A stretch of 64,000 nucleotides of DNA from NCBI RefSeq assembly GCF_011039205.1, contig NZ_JAAKEL010000014.1:1-64000 (forward strand). Reading direction: 5' to 3'. The DNA comes from Dysgonomonas sp. ZJ279 (lineage in GTDB: Bacteria; Bacteroidota; Bacteroidia; Bacteroidales; Dysgonomonadaceae). Positions 42,624 to 51,267 of this stretch are shown here, in pieces. The translations under genes and the position numbers were made by a program. Within the stretch, counting starts at the first letter, position 1. Each line of letters starts with the position of its first letter. The notes under the pieces are model-generated. The model saw only the letters and a list, made by a program, of their open reading frames with translations, did no database searches and was not told the DNA's origin.

Positions 42624-43772
42624 ATGATTACATATTCATTTTTACAACATTATTGGTGGTTCTTAATTAGCTTGATTGGTGGACTCCTTTCCTTCCTTCT
42701 CTTTGTGCAAGGAGGACAATCGATGTTGTTCTCACTAGCCAGAGATAAAAAAGAGCGCCATATATTAGTAAATGCTTTAGGACGTAAGTGGGAATATACA
42801 TTTACTACTCTTGTAACATTTGGTGGAGCTATGTTTGCTTCATTCCCACTATTTTATTCTACTAGTTTCGGTGGAGCATATTGGGTATGGATGGCAATTC
42901 TGTTTTGTTTTGTTATACAAGCAGTATCTTACGAATTTCAGTCGAAACCGGGCAATGTTTACGGAAAAAGAACGTATCAGGTCTTCTTATTCTTAAATGG
43001 ATTACTTGGTACTTTTTTACTAGGAACCGCTATTGCTACATTCTTCACTGGTTCTGAATTTACTGTAGGAAAGGGAAATATTACAGATTTGATCAATCCT
43101 ACAATCAGCCGTTGGGAGAGTGCATGGCACGGATTAGAAGCATTAGCTAATCCCCGTAACTGGACGCTTGGGCTTGCAGTTTTCTTCTTATCCAGAACAT
43201 TAGCTTGCTTGTTCTTTATTAATCGTCTGCAAGATGAGAAGTTGGTTTCAAGAGCTCGTAAACTTCTAATGTTTAATGCTTTTCCATTTGTTCTATTTTT
43301 CTTAGTATTTGTTATTTGGACATTCGCATCTCCCGGATTTGCTGTAGATCCTGAAACCAAAGAAGTATCAATGGTTCTCTACAAATATTTTAATAACTTA
43401 CTAGAAATGCCAGTGGTTGGAATATTATTTGTTGCAGGCGTTTTATTGGTTCTTCTAGGAATCGGTAAATCAATAATCAGCAGCGAATATAATAAAGGAA
43501 TCTGGTTTTCGGGTATTGGAACAGTTTTGACTGTATGCTGCCTGCTTCTTATAACAGGTTTCAACAATACAGCTTTCTATCCTTCTACTCACGATTTACA
43601 AAGCTCTCTTACAATCGAGAATGCTTCTTCAAGTGAGTTTACTCTTTCAGTTATGGCTGTAGTATCTATTCTTGTACCAATAGTACTAGGATATATTATA
43701 TATGCCTGGGGAGTAATGGAGAAAAAACCTTTCGATGCAAAAGACTTCGAAGATGATGGACACGTTTATTAA
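42624..43772 (+). CDS. cydB: Cytochrome bd ubiquinol oxidase subunit II
   Basis: This 382-aa protein has eight to nine membrane helices and is the partner of CydA. The N-terminal LQHYWWFLISLIGGLLSFLLFVQGGQSM corresponds to the CydB WxxxxxGLLxxxFxxxDGxDxG-type start, here with GGQS. RKWEYTFTTLVTFGGAMFASFPLFYSTSFGGAY is also family-specific. It starts 45 bp after cydA and ends the operon at a bidirectional terminator. Confidence 0.95.
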   Translation: MITYSFLQHYWWFLISLIGGLLSFLLFVQGGQSMLFSLARDKKERHILVNALGRKWEYTFTTLVTFGGAMFASFPLFYSTSFGGAYWVWMAILFCFVIQAVSYEFQSKPGNVYGKRTYQVFLFLNGLLGTFLLGTAIATFFTGSEFTVGKGNITDLINPTISRWESAWHGLEALANPRNWTLGLAVFFLSRTLACLFFINRLQDEKLVSRARKLLMFNAFPFVLFFLVFVIWTFASPGFAVDPETKEVSMVLYKYFNNLLEMPVVGILFVAGVLLVLLGIGKSIISSEYNKGIWFSGIGTVLTVCCLLLITGFNNTAFYPSTHDLQSSLTIENASSSEFTLSVMAVVSILVPIVLGYIIYAWGVMEKKPFDAKDFEDDGHVY

Positions 43773-43789
43773 TTAATTGTTCTTTATTT

Positions 43790-43833
43790 ATAATAAAAAA
43801 GACCTGCAATTTCTTGCAGGTCTTTTTTATTAT
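43790..43833. terminator. Bidirectional terminator between cydB and the DPP7 gene
   Basis: Arms of 20 bases (43790-43809 and 43814-43833, core GACCTGCAA / TTGCAGGTC) are exact reverse complements around a 4-base loop, with T-runs on both strands. Confidence 0.92.
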
Positions 43834-43847
43834 AAATAATTGTGCTT

Positions 43848-45974
43848 TTATTTCACAATCTTCAATTCGTTTATAATACGAGGACATTTCATTACTTTAT
43901 CTATTGTGTAAAGCACGTAGCGAATATCTACGCTGATGGTACGTTGTACCTTTGGCTCAAATACAATATCACCGCTTAGAGCCTCCCAGTTACCATCGAA
44001 AGCTAATCCGATAAGTTGCGCCTGGCCATCGAATACAGGGCTACCCGAATTTCCTCCTGTAATATCATTATTAGAAAGGAAGTTTACATGCATAGTACCG
44101 TCTTTATCTGCATATTGACCAAAATTACCTGATCTCAAATTATCAAGAATGTACTCTTGCACACCAAATTCAGGATCACCGGCCACTTCCTTTTCCAATA
44201 CACCTTCCGATGTCGAGAAATAATCGTAGTACACTGCATCAGCAGGCTTATAACCACCTACAGAACCATAACTTAAACGTTGAGTAAAGTTAGCATCTGG
44301 AGAGAAAGCTTTATTAGGCTCCATTTCCATCAATCCAGCCATAAACAAACGATCGCCTTGGCTCATTGCAGGATAATAAGGAGATAACTTATTGTATATA
44401 TACTCCATACATGAAGTTAGTGAATTAGCAAGCTCAATAGCAGGATCTTTTTCTATATCTTTCTTTTTGCCACTGCTGATTAAAGCAATTACATCTTCCA
44501 GATTCGTAAACTTAGTTGTTTTATAAAACCATTCTGCATACTTATCATAATCACCTTTGAATTTTTTCTCAATAGTTTTATATACACTTGGTAAATTCGC
44601 AGCCGGAACTCTTTCTGCATACAGTCTAAGCAATACAGGCATTACTACTTTATCCAAGTTAGGCTCATAATCTTTGTAAGGAGTAGTCAACCTTCCTCTC
44701 AATGAGGTCTCCTTATTTGTAATTGTACTATCGTTACTCACATAATATGCAGTGCTCGCAAAACGGACAACCTCAATACCATTGTAGAAAGTCTCCTGAA
44801 AGTAAGTACGTATCTTAGCATCATCCATAGTTGCCTCGTATGCTTCTTTTAGCGCGGGAAGTGCCGAACCATATTTAGTTTGCCTGCTTGCATCTGAAGC
44901 AATCCACTGATTGAATCGGGCTTCAAGCTCTTCTTTTCCTTTTATTACATCTAGCTTAGCAATAGCTTCATTCATCCCCATTGCATTTTTCCAATAGTTA
45001 GAGCTACCTGCATATTTCGATGCATATTTTATACGAATTGCGTCATCAGCATTCATTGCTGCTCTCCATATATCTTGTTTTGCTCCACGAACTTCGATAC
45101 GTGGTTTATGCTCCGATTCAACCATTTGAGTAATACCCCATGATGTCATATAGCGTTCTGTACTTCCGGGATAGCCAATAGTCATTGCATAACTATTGTC
45201 CTCATACCCCTTCAATGAAACAGGCACTGAATATTTAGGTTTGTAAGGTACATTTTCAGCACTGTAATAAGCTGCACCATTATCTTTATTGGCGTATACA
45301 CGAAATACTGAGAAATCGCCTGTCTGACGTGGCCACATCCAATTGTCTGTTTCACCCCCAAATTTACCGACAGATGATGGCGGAGCAAATGCCAATCTCA
45401 CATCTTTGAATACCTCATAAACAACCACATAATACTTGTTGTGGGAATAGAAGGGTACTACTTTTGCAGTTAAAAACTCATTACCCTCATATTGTTTCAA
45501 ATACTCTTGCGATAATGAATCTATTTTAGTTTGACGCACCTCTTCACTATCATTCTCCGACACTCCAGCCGTAACATAAGCTGTGATATCTTCTACCTTT
45601 TGTAAAAAAGATACAGACAAACCATCGGCCTTCAACTCTTCATCAAAAGTTTGGCTCACAAAACCATCTTTCAAATAGTCATGCTCTACCGAACTCAACT
45701 TCTGAATGGCACCATAACCACAGTGGTGATTAGTAAAAATTAATCCCTGATCGGATACGGCAACACCTGTACAGCCTCCGCCAAATATTACAACAGCATC
45801 TTTTAACGATGGATTTGTCTCACTATAAATACTATCCGTAGGAAATGTGAAACCCAGCTCTTTCATTCGAGCAACACTCAATTCATTGAGTTCTTTTAAT
45901 AGCCACATCCCTTCATCAGCTTTTACTGAAAAAGCTAAGAAGAAAATGACTATCCCTAAAAATAATTTTCTCAT
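43848..45974 (-). CDS. dpp7: S46 family dipeptidyl peptidase, DPP7 type
   Basis: At 708 aa it has a signal peptide (MRKLFLGIVIFFLAFSVKA) followed by the S46 start DEGMWLLKELN. The catalytic His lies in TNHHCGYGAIQ (residues 83-84) and the Ser in TGGNSGSP near residue 650. Eighteen residues after that Ser lies Gly in FDGNWEALSGDI. This is the position where DPP7 has Gly and the acid-specific DPP11 has Arg, so a preference for hydrophobic rather than acidic P1 residues is predicted. It releases dipeptides in the periplasm or at the surface for peptide import. It follows the flippase gene by 41 bp on the same strand. Confidence 0.92.
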   Translation of the reverse strand: MRKLFLGIVIFFLAFSVKADEGMWLLKELNELSVARMKELGFTFPTDSIYSETNPSLKDAVVIFGGGCTGVAVSDQGLIFTNHHCGYGAIQKLSSVEHDYLKDGFVSQTFDEELKADGLSVSFLQKVEDITAYVTAGVSENDSEEVRQTKIDSLSQEYLKQYEGNEFLTAKVVPFYSHNKYYVVVYEVFKDVRLAFAPPSSVGKFGGETDNWMWPRQTGDFSVFRVYANKDNGAAYYSAENVPYKPKYSVPVSLKGYEDNSYAMTIGYPGSTERYMTSWGITQMVESEHKPRIEVRGAKQDIWRAAMNADDAIRIKYASKYAGSSNYWKNAMGMNEAIAKLDVIKGKEELEARFNQWIASDASRQTKYGSALPALKEAYEATMDDAKIRTYFQETFYNGIEVVRFASTAYYVSNDSTITNKETSLRGRLTTPYKDYEPNLDKVVMPVLLRLYAERVPAANLPSVYKTIEKKFKGDYDKYAEWFYKTTKFTNLEDVIALISSGKKKDIEKDPAIELANSLTSCMEYIYNKLSPYYPAMSQGDRLFMAGLMEMEPNKAFSPDANFTQRLSYGSVGGYKPADAVYYDYFSTSEGVLEKEVAGDPEFGVQEYILDNLRSGNFGQYADKDGTMHVNFLSNNDITGGNSGSPVFDGQAQLIGLAFDGNWEALSGDIVFEPKVQRTISVDIRYVLYTIDKVMKCPRIINELKIVK

Positions 45975-46015
45975 TTTAGTTTATTATAATTTATAAATAT
46001 TGTATTTCAATTGTG

Positions 46016-47512
46016 TTACTTTCTAAAATACTTATTGATAACAGGTATTTGGCTTAATGGCAAATCTCGCTTGATAATAATTACAGTAAATATGATTAGT
46101 AATACTGTACGGTATAGTAATCGCAAAATCTCATTCTCAATATACAATTGAGTTCCTGCCAGATAAAAAACTAAAGTCAATATGGCATAAAATCCGATCA
46201 CTTTTACGTTATATTTTATAGGATAATATTTCTGACCAAAATAATAGGAGATCGACATTATTATCAGATTACAGAAAAATGTAGCCCAAGCACTGGCTAC
46301 ATAGCCATATATAGGCACAAATATTATATTTATGAGAACGGTAATAATACAGCCGAATATGGAAAAGCTTGCTCCAAAATGTGTTTTATCTGTAAGCTTA
46401 TACCACACCGATAAATTGAAATAGATACCAAAAAATATTTCGCCCATCATCGCTATAGGGACAATATCAACACCAGCCCTGTATCTTTCACCGACAAAAT
46501 ATTTCAATATATCCATGTAAAATGTTACACCTAAAAATACCAATAAAGCAAATATGATAAAGTATTTCATTGCCTGTGCATACGATCGAGTATTGTCTTT
46601 ATCCTTATTCTGTGCAAAAATAAAAGGTTCGTAAGCATAACGAAATGCTTGCGTAAACATAGCAATAACCAAAGTGATTTTCAAACAAGCACTATAAATA
46701 CCTAATTGACTAAAGGCTTCGTCCTTATCGTCAAATATATAAGGATAGGTCAATTGTGCTACAGCCTGATTAATAACACCTGCAACACCTAATATTAGTA
46801 GTGGATAAGAATATTTTAAAATGCGCCCGAGTAACTGTTTATCAAAGTTATATTTGAATCCCATCATATTAGGAACTAACATAATAAGAATGATAACAGT
46901 GCTAATCATATTAGCTAGGAATATATACCCTATCCCATAATCAGGAACGTAGAACCAATCAATGAGCGATGAATACGATTTGTGTATTAACGGGCATATA
47001 ACAAGAAAAAATACATTGAATAGTATATTGAAGAAGATAAATGCCAGCCTTACTGTTGCAAAACGTATTGGTCTTTTTTTATAACGCAGATAGGCGTAGG
47101 GAATCGTCATGAATGCATCTAAAGCCACTACAATAACCATCATCAATATATGTTCGGGATGATCAGTATAGTCCATCCAGGAAGAAATAGGACCAATAAA
47201 TATAAAGCAGGAAAGTATAAATAGGAGAGAACTTGCACCTAACGATATCAAAGATGTTGAATATACAGTTGTCGAATTCTCATCTTCTTTATTCATAAAA
47301 CGGAAGAAACCCGTCTCCATACCATATGTAAGCAATACCATAAAGAGAGCCGTAAAACCATATATATAACTGACTTTCCCATATTCGATAGGATTGGTAA
47401 AAATATATACATGCAATGGCGTCAAGCACCAATTAAGAAAGCGACCAACAATACTGCTCAATCCGTAGATTGCCGTATCTTTTGCCAAACTTTTCATTTT
47501 ACCTTCTGCCAT
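46016..47512 (-). CDS. Wzx-like polysaccharide flippase (MOP superfamily)
   Basis: This 498-aa protein has about 12-14 hydrophobic helices. The N-terminus SLAKDTAIYGLSSIVGRFLNWCLTPLHVY, followed by YGKVSYIYGFTALFMVLLTYGMETGFFRF, is typical of polysaccharide-exporting MOP proteins (Wzx/RfbX type). It likely flips lipid-linked glycans. No glycosyltransferase cluster surrounds it, which suggests a general role such as a conserved envelope glycan rather than a capsule locus. A TACTTTTG promoter lies 19 bp upstream, and the DPP7 gene is cotranscribable behind it. Confidence 0.85.
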   Translation of the reverse strand: MAEGKMKSLAKDTAIYGLSSIVGRFLNWCLTPLHVYIFTNPIEYGKVSYIYGFTALFMVLLTYGMETGFFRFMNKEDENSTTVYSTSLISLGASSLLFILSCFIFIGPISSWMDYTDHPEHILMMVIVVALDAFMTIPYAYLRYKKRPIRFATVRLAFIFFNILFNVFFLVICPLIHKSYSSLIDWFYVPDYGIGYIFLANMISTVIILIMLVPNMMGFKYNFDKQLLGRILKYSYPLLILGVAGVINQAVAQLTYPYIFDDKDEAFSQLGIYSACLKITLVIAMFTQAFRYAYEPFIFAQNKDKDNTRSYAQAMKYFIIFALLVFLGVTFYMDILKYFVGERYRAGVDIVPIAMMGEIFFGIYFNLSVWYKLTDKTHFGASFSIFGCIITVLINIIFVPIYGYVASAWATFFCNLIIMSISYYFGQKYYPIKYNVKVIGFYAILTLVFYLAGTQLYIENEILRLLYRTVLLIIFTVIIIKRDLPLSQIPVINKYFRK

Positions 47513-47530
47513 AGATCAATTATTTGCCTA

Positions 47531-47538
47531 CAAAAGTA
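47531..47538 (-). promoter_or_regulatory. Promoter of the flippase-DPP7 unit, TACTTTTG
   Basis: TACTTTTG on the minus strand matches TAnnTTTG, 18 bp upstream of the flippase ATG. Confidence 0.5.
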
Positions 47539-47672
47539 ATATATATAATTTGGAATAATATTAATTTGAGAACGAAGTTGACAATCAATCTTTAACATTA
47601 TTGATGATCTGACGCACTCTTTATAATTGACCAGACAACAGGTGCCTAATCAACTATAAAAAACCGTTATAC

Positions 47673-47705
47673 TTGACAGTTTTATCATATTAAACTCTAA
47701 CTTTG
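47673..47705 (+). promoter_or_regulatory. Promoter of the acyl-CoA synthetase-hemW unit, TTG-N22-TAACTTTG
   Basis: TTG 47673-47675 and TAACTTTGC from 47698 fit the Bacteroidetes promoter; the ATG is 26 bp further on. Confidence 0.6.
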
Positions 47706-47731
47706 CAATATATATTAATAGGTAAACAACC

Positions 47732-49537
47732 ATGAATTACTATCATTTAGCCGTGCTTGTGCACAGACAAGCTGCCAGATATGGCAAACGTACAGCCCTT
47801 AAGTACAGAAACAGCGTTGAAAAGAAATGGAAAAATATTTCTTGGAAAGTATTCTCTAAGACAGTTCAAAAAACTGCTTGGGCAATGGCTGAACTAGGTG
47901 TAAAAGAAGAGGATAGAATCGGAATTTACTCCCAAAATATGGCGCAGTACTTATTCACTGAATTCGGTTCGTACGCGAATAGAGCCTCCAACGTTCCTAT
48001 ATACGCGACTTCGTCACCGTCACAGGTAGAATATATAGTAAATGATGCTCAAATAAAATTATTGTTTGTTGGTGAACAATTTCAATACAATAATGCATTC
48101 AAAGTACAGCAAGACTCTTCTGTATTAAAGAAAATCATTGTTTTCGACAATACTGTCAAATTTCATCCTGAAGATAAAACATCTATTTATTACGACAATT
48201 TCATAGCTACAGGCGAAAATTCGGATGCAGAAGTATTAGTCAATGTTCGCACAAAGTCGAGACAAGAAACTGATATCGCATGTATTATATACACATCGGG
48301 AACAACAGGCGAACCCAAAGGCGTAGTTCTTCCTCACTCATGCTTTTTAGAGCTCTTCCGTATCCATGATATACGACTGCCAATGGTTACGAACAAAGAT
48401 CTTTCGATGAATTTTCTACCTCTCGCACATATATTCGAAAAGGCCTGGTCATACTATTGTATTCACAAAGGGGTGACTATAGCAATGAATCAAGATGCGA
48501 AAGAAATACAAAAATCGATAAAACAAGTACACCCTACACTAATGTGCAGTGTTCCTCGCTTTTGGGAAAAAGTATATGCCGGAGTTAGTGAGAAGATTAA
48601 CTCTTCCAAAGGATTTATGAAATGGTTGTATACCGATGCTATAAGAGCAGGTAAAAGATATAATCTGGATTATAAAAATAATGGAATCAAAATTTCGACA
48701 GGAACTAAGATTAAATTTCATATCTATAATAATACGGTATTCAGAGTATTAAAAATGGTTGTAGGTATCGAAAGAGGAAACCTTTTCCCTTGTGCTGGTG
48801 CACCCATCTCAGATGCTATCTGCGAATTCCTTTTATCTGTAAATATCCCTATCATTGTTGGTTATGGACTAACCGAAACATCTGCTACCGTTAGTTTTTA
48901 TCCACCAAAAGGATTTATTATAGGTTCGGTGGGAACTATAATGCCTGGTGTAGAAGTAAAACTAGGAGAGGGTGACGAGATTCTGGTGAAAGGTAAAACA
49001 GTATTAAGAGAGTATTATAATAAACCGGAAGAAACAGCAAAATCGTTCACCGAAGATGGATTTTTCCGAACAGGTGATGCCGGACGATTTGAAAATGGCG
49101 TATTGTACATGACTGAACGAATAAAAGATTTGTACAAAACATCTAATGGTAAGTATATAGCTCCTCAGGCTATTGAGACACGTGTAGGCGAAGATAAATA
49201 TATCGACATGATTGTCGCCATTGCCGACGAACGCAAGTTTGTGAGTGCCCTTATAGTTCCTGATTATAAGGCTGTAAAAGAATATGCAGATGAGAACAGT
49301 ATCCCCTATAAAGAAGAGGAAGATTTACTTACTAATAAAGACTTTCTTCGAATGCTCGATAGTCGCATAGAATTATTACAAGCACATTTTGCTCCTTACG
49401 AAAAGATAAAGAAATATACCCTTCTTCCTGAGCCACTCACTATGGAAAAAGGCGAACTGACAAACACCTTAAAGGTTAAGCGTAAGTTCGTTGCAGATAA
49501 ATATAAGGATATAATCGATAAAATGTATCAAGAATAA
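47732..49537 (+). CDS. Long-chain fatty acid--CoA ligase (AMP-binding)
   Basis: This 601-aa adenylate-forming enzyme activates long-chain fatty acids to acyl-CoA through an acyl-AMP. The AMP-binding P-loop is YTSGTTGEPKGV (about residue 185). GYGLTETSATVS is the A5 motif, and FFRTGDAGRFENGVLYMTERIKD spans the A7-A8 hinge. KGELTNTLKVKRK near the end contains the C-terminal catalytic Lys region. The N-terminal KRTALKYRNS and the overall length fit the FadD15/AMP-dependent synthetase group. hemW follows after 14 bp, so they share a transcript without an obvious functional tie. Confidence 0.92.
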   Translation: MNYYHLAVLVHRQAARYGKRTALKYRNSVEKKWKNISWKVFSKTVQKTAWAMAELGVKEEDRIGIYSQNMAQYLFTEFGSYANRASNVPIYATSSPSQVEYIVNDAQIKLLFVGEQFQYNNAFKVQQDSSVLKKIIVFDNTVKFHPEDKTSIYYDNFIATGENSDAEVLVNVRTKSRQETDIACIIYTSGTTGEPKGVVLPHSCFLELFRIHDIRLPMVTNKDLSMNFLPLAHIFEKAWSYYCIHKGVTIAMNQDAKEIQKSIKQVHPTLMCSVPRFWEKVYAGVSEKINSSKGFMKWLYTDAIRAGKRYNLDYKNNGIKISTGTKIKFHIYNNTVFRVLKMVVGIERGNLFPCAGAPISDAICEFLLSVNIPIIVGYGLTETSATVSFYPPKGFIIGSVGTIMPGVEVKLGEGDEILVKGKTVLREYYNKPEETAKSFTEDGFFRTGDAGRFENGVLYMTERIKDLYKTSNGKYIAPQAIETRVGEDKYIDMIVAIADERKFVSALIVPDYKAVKEYADENSIPYKEEEDLLTNKDFLRMLDSRIELLQAHFAPYEKIKKYTLLPEPLTMEKGELTNTLKVKRKFVADKYKDIIDKMYQE

Positions 49538-49551
49538 GTCTCACTAAAAAG

Positions 49552-50682
49552 ATGGCAGGCATTTATATTCACGTTCCTTATTGTAAAACAAGATGTATCT
49601 ATTGTGATTTCTTCACTCAGACTAACACATCTTCAAAAACAGGGTATATTTCTGCTGTTGCTAAAGAAATAGAACTTCGCAAAGATTATCTGGGAAAGGA
49701 ACCTATAAAGACTATCTATTTTGGGGGAGGAACGCCCTCTCAATTATCAGAAGATGATTTCAAGCATATATTTGAGGCTATTAATAATAGCTTTGAGGTG
49801 ATTCCGAATGCGGAAATTACCATGGAAGCCAATCCCGATGATCTGAGTGAATCATATATTTCGATGATTCAGTCATTACCATTCAATAGGCTCAGTATAG
49901 GAATACAAAGCTTTAATGACAAGGAACTCAATTTCTTAAAAAGGCGACATTCGGCACAACGAGCAAAAGATGTTGTCAAACTCTGTAAACAAGCTGGTTT
50001 TGATAATATAAGTATCGACCTGATGTATGGACTTCCCAATCAGACAATGGATATTTGGATGAATAATTTGGAAGAAGCTATATCGCTTGATGTACAGCAT
50101 ATATCATCTTATCATCTTATATACGAGCAAGGAACTAAACTGTTCAAGTTGTTCAAGCAAGGCGAAGTAATGCCTGTAGCCGAAGATATGAGTGTAGATA
50201 TGTTTTCCGTAATGATAGATAAATTGAATGATGCCGGATTTGAACATTATGAGATATCTAATTTTGCTAAAAACAATCTGTATGCAAAACATAATAGTTC
50301 GTACTGGCTAGGGGAAAAATACCTAGGCTTGGGACCTGCTGCGCATTCATTCGATGGACAAAATCGTGCATGGAATATAGCCTCCATATCCAAATATATA
50401 GCAGGTATTGATAATAAGAATCCCGATATTGAAATTGAATATCTCGACCCGACATCACAATACAATGATTTCATACTCACAGGTCTGCGCACCATGTGGG
50501 GTGTTAATTTAGCAGAGGTTAAAAATCGTTTTGGTGATAAAATGCTGACTTACTGTTTGAATAACGTGCAAAGATATGTCGATCAAGACTTTGTCAAAAA
50601 TGAGAATAGTATATTAAAGCTAACACGCGAAGGTATATTTATATCGGATGGTATAACGAGTGATTTAATGTATATCAAATAA
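49552..50682 (+). CDS. hemW: Radical SAM heme chaperone HemW
   Basis: This 376-aa protein has the radical SAM cluster motif CKTRCIYC (Cys11, Cys15, Cys18) in IHVPYCKTRCIYCDF. FGGGTPSQL, EANPDDL, RLSIGIQSFND and SIDLMYGLPNQT are the diagnostic HemN/HemW segments. The short N-terminus and length under 400 aa favour HemW, which binds heme and delivers it to target proteins, over the oxygen-independent coproporphyrinogen oxidase HemN (about 450 aa). A possible client is the bd oxidase encoded about 7 kb away; that link is inference. Confidence 0.92.
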   Translation: MAGIYIHVPYCKTRCIYCDFFTQTNTSSKTGYISAVAKEIELRKDYLGKEPIKTIYFGGGTPSQLSEDDFKHIFEAINNSFEVIPNAEITMEANPDDLSESYISMIQSLPFNRLSIGIQSFNDKELNFLKRRHSAQRAKDVVKLCKQAGFDNISIDLMYGLPNQTMDIWMNNLEEAISLDVQHISSYHLIYEQGTKLFKLFKQGEVMPVAEDMSVDMFSVMIDKLNDAGFEHYEISNFAKNNLYAKHNSSYWLGEKYLGLGPAAHSFDGQNRAWNIASISKYIAGIDNKNPDIEIEYLDPTSQYNDFILTGLRTMWGVNLAEVKNRFGDKMLTYCLNNVQRYVDQDFVKNENSILKLTREGIFISDGITSDLMYIK

Positions 50683-50694
50683 AACTGAAAAGTT

Positions 50695-51267
50695 CTAATC
50701 CCCATTTTTCAAATCAGCCCAAATTCCTAGCTTTTTGTTTCGGGCATATAATTCTGCCACCTTAACTTTTTCAATAAAATCATCGTACGTTTTCTTATCT
50801 ATTAATATCCGGGTATCAGAATCCTTGGATTCAGTTTTACCTTCCTCACTATTCGTTCGTGGGCGTAACATTGTACCTCCCGGACAAGCACCATTACGCA
50901 CAAGATAAATATTCAATGTATCTGAACCTTGCATAACCCAACAATAGATAAGCTTAGAGTTAGGATTATTAGTAGTGATTGGTGATATGGATGAGACAGA
51001 AGTAACAACAGCTGAAGGATGTTTCTTTATCCAAGTATTTACTAAACTGTCAATATTATTACTGCGAGGAGACCTAAAAAAACCTGTTCCCAATAATGTA
51101 TATGTATTATTAGGTTCCGATTTTTTAGCACCAAATATCGATTCGAAACTAAATTCAGATATTTTTGCGTATTTATTATAATCAAATTGACCAAAGCAAT
51201 TATTGCTGATTATTAAAGTAATAATCAGCAACAATATATAATAAAGCTGCTTCGAAGCTTTTATCAT
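50695..51267 (-). CDS. Small exported protein with SNase-like C-terminal region
   Basis: With ATG 51267 the product is 190 aa and begins with a signal peptide (MIKASKQLYYILLLIITLIISNNCFGQ). This ATG overlaps the stop codon of the alcohol dehydrogenase gene (ATGA), implying translational coupling, and a longer frame from 51318 would bury the signal. The C-terminal half resembles the last part of staphylococcal-nuclease-like domains: YCWVMQGSDTLNIYLVRNG and AELYARNKKLGIW. The SNase Arg/Glu active-site residues are not seen, so nuclease activity is doubtful. Function unknown. Confidence 0.6.
   Translation of the reverse strand: MIKASKQLYYILLLIITLIISNNCFGQFDYNKYAKISEFSFESIFGAKKSEPNNTYTLLGTGFFRSPRSNNIDSLVNTWIKKHPSAVVTSVSSISPITTNNPNSKLIYCWVMQGSDTLNIYLVRNGACPGGTMLRPRTNSEEGKTESKDSDTRILIDKKTYDDFIEKVKVAELYARNKKLGIWADLKNGD

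Noticed and set aside
49552-50682. Oxygen-independent coproporphyrinogen III oxidase (hemN)
   Set aside because: The protein is too short and starts right at the radical SAM motif, as in HemW.
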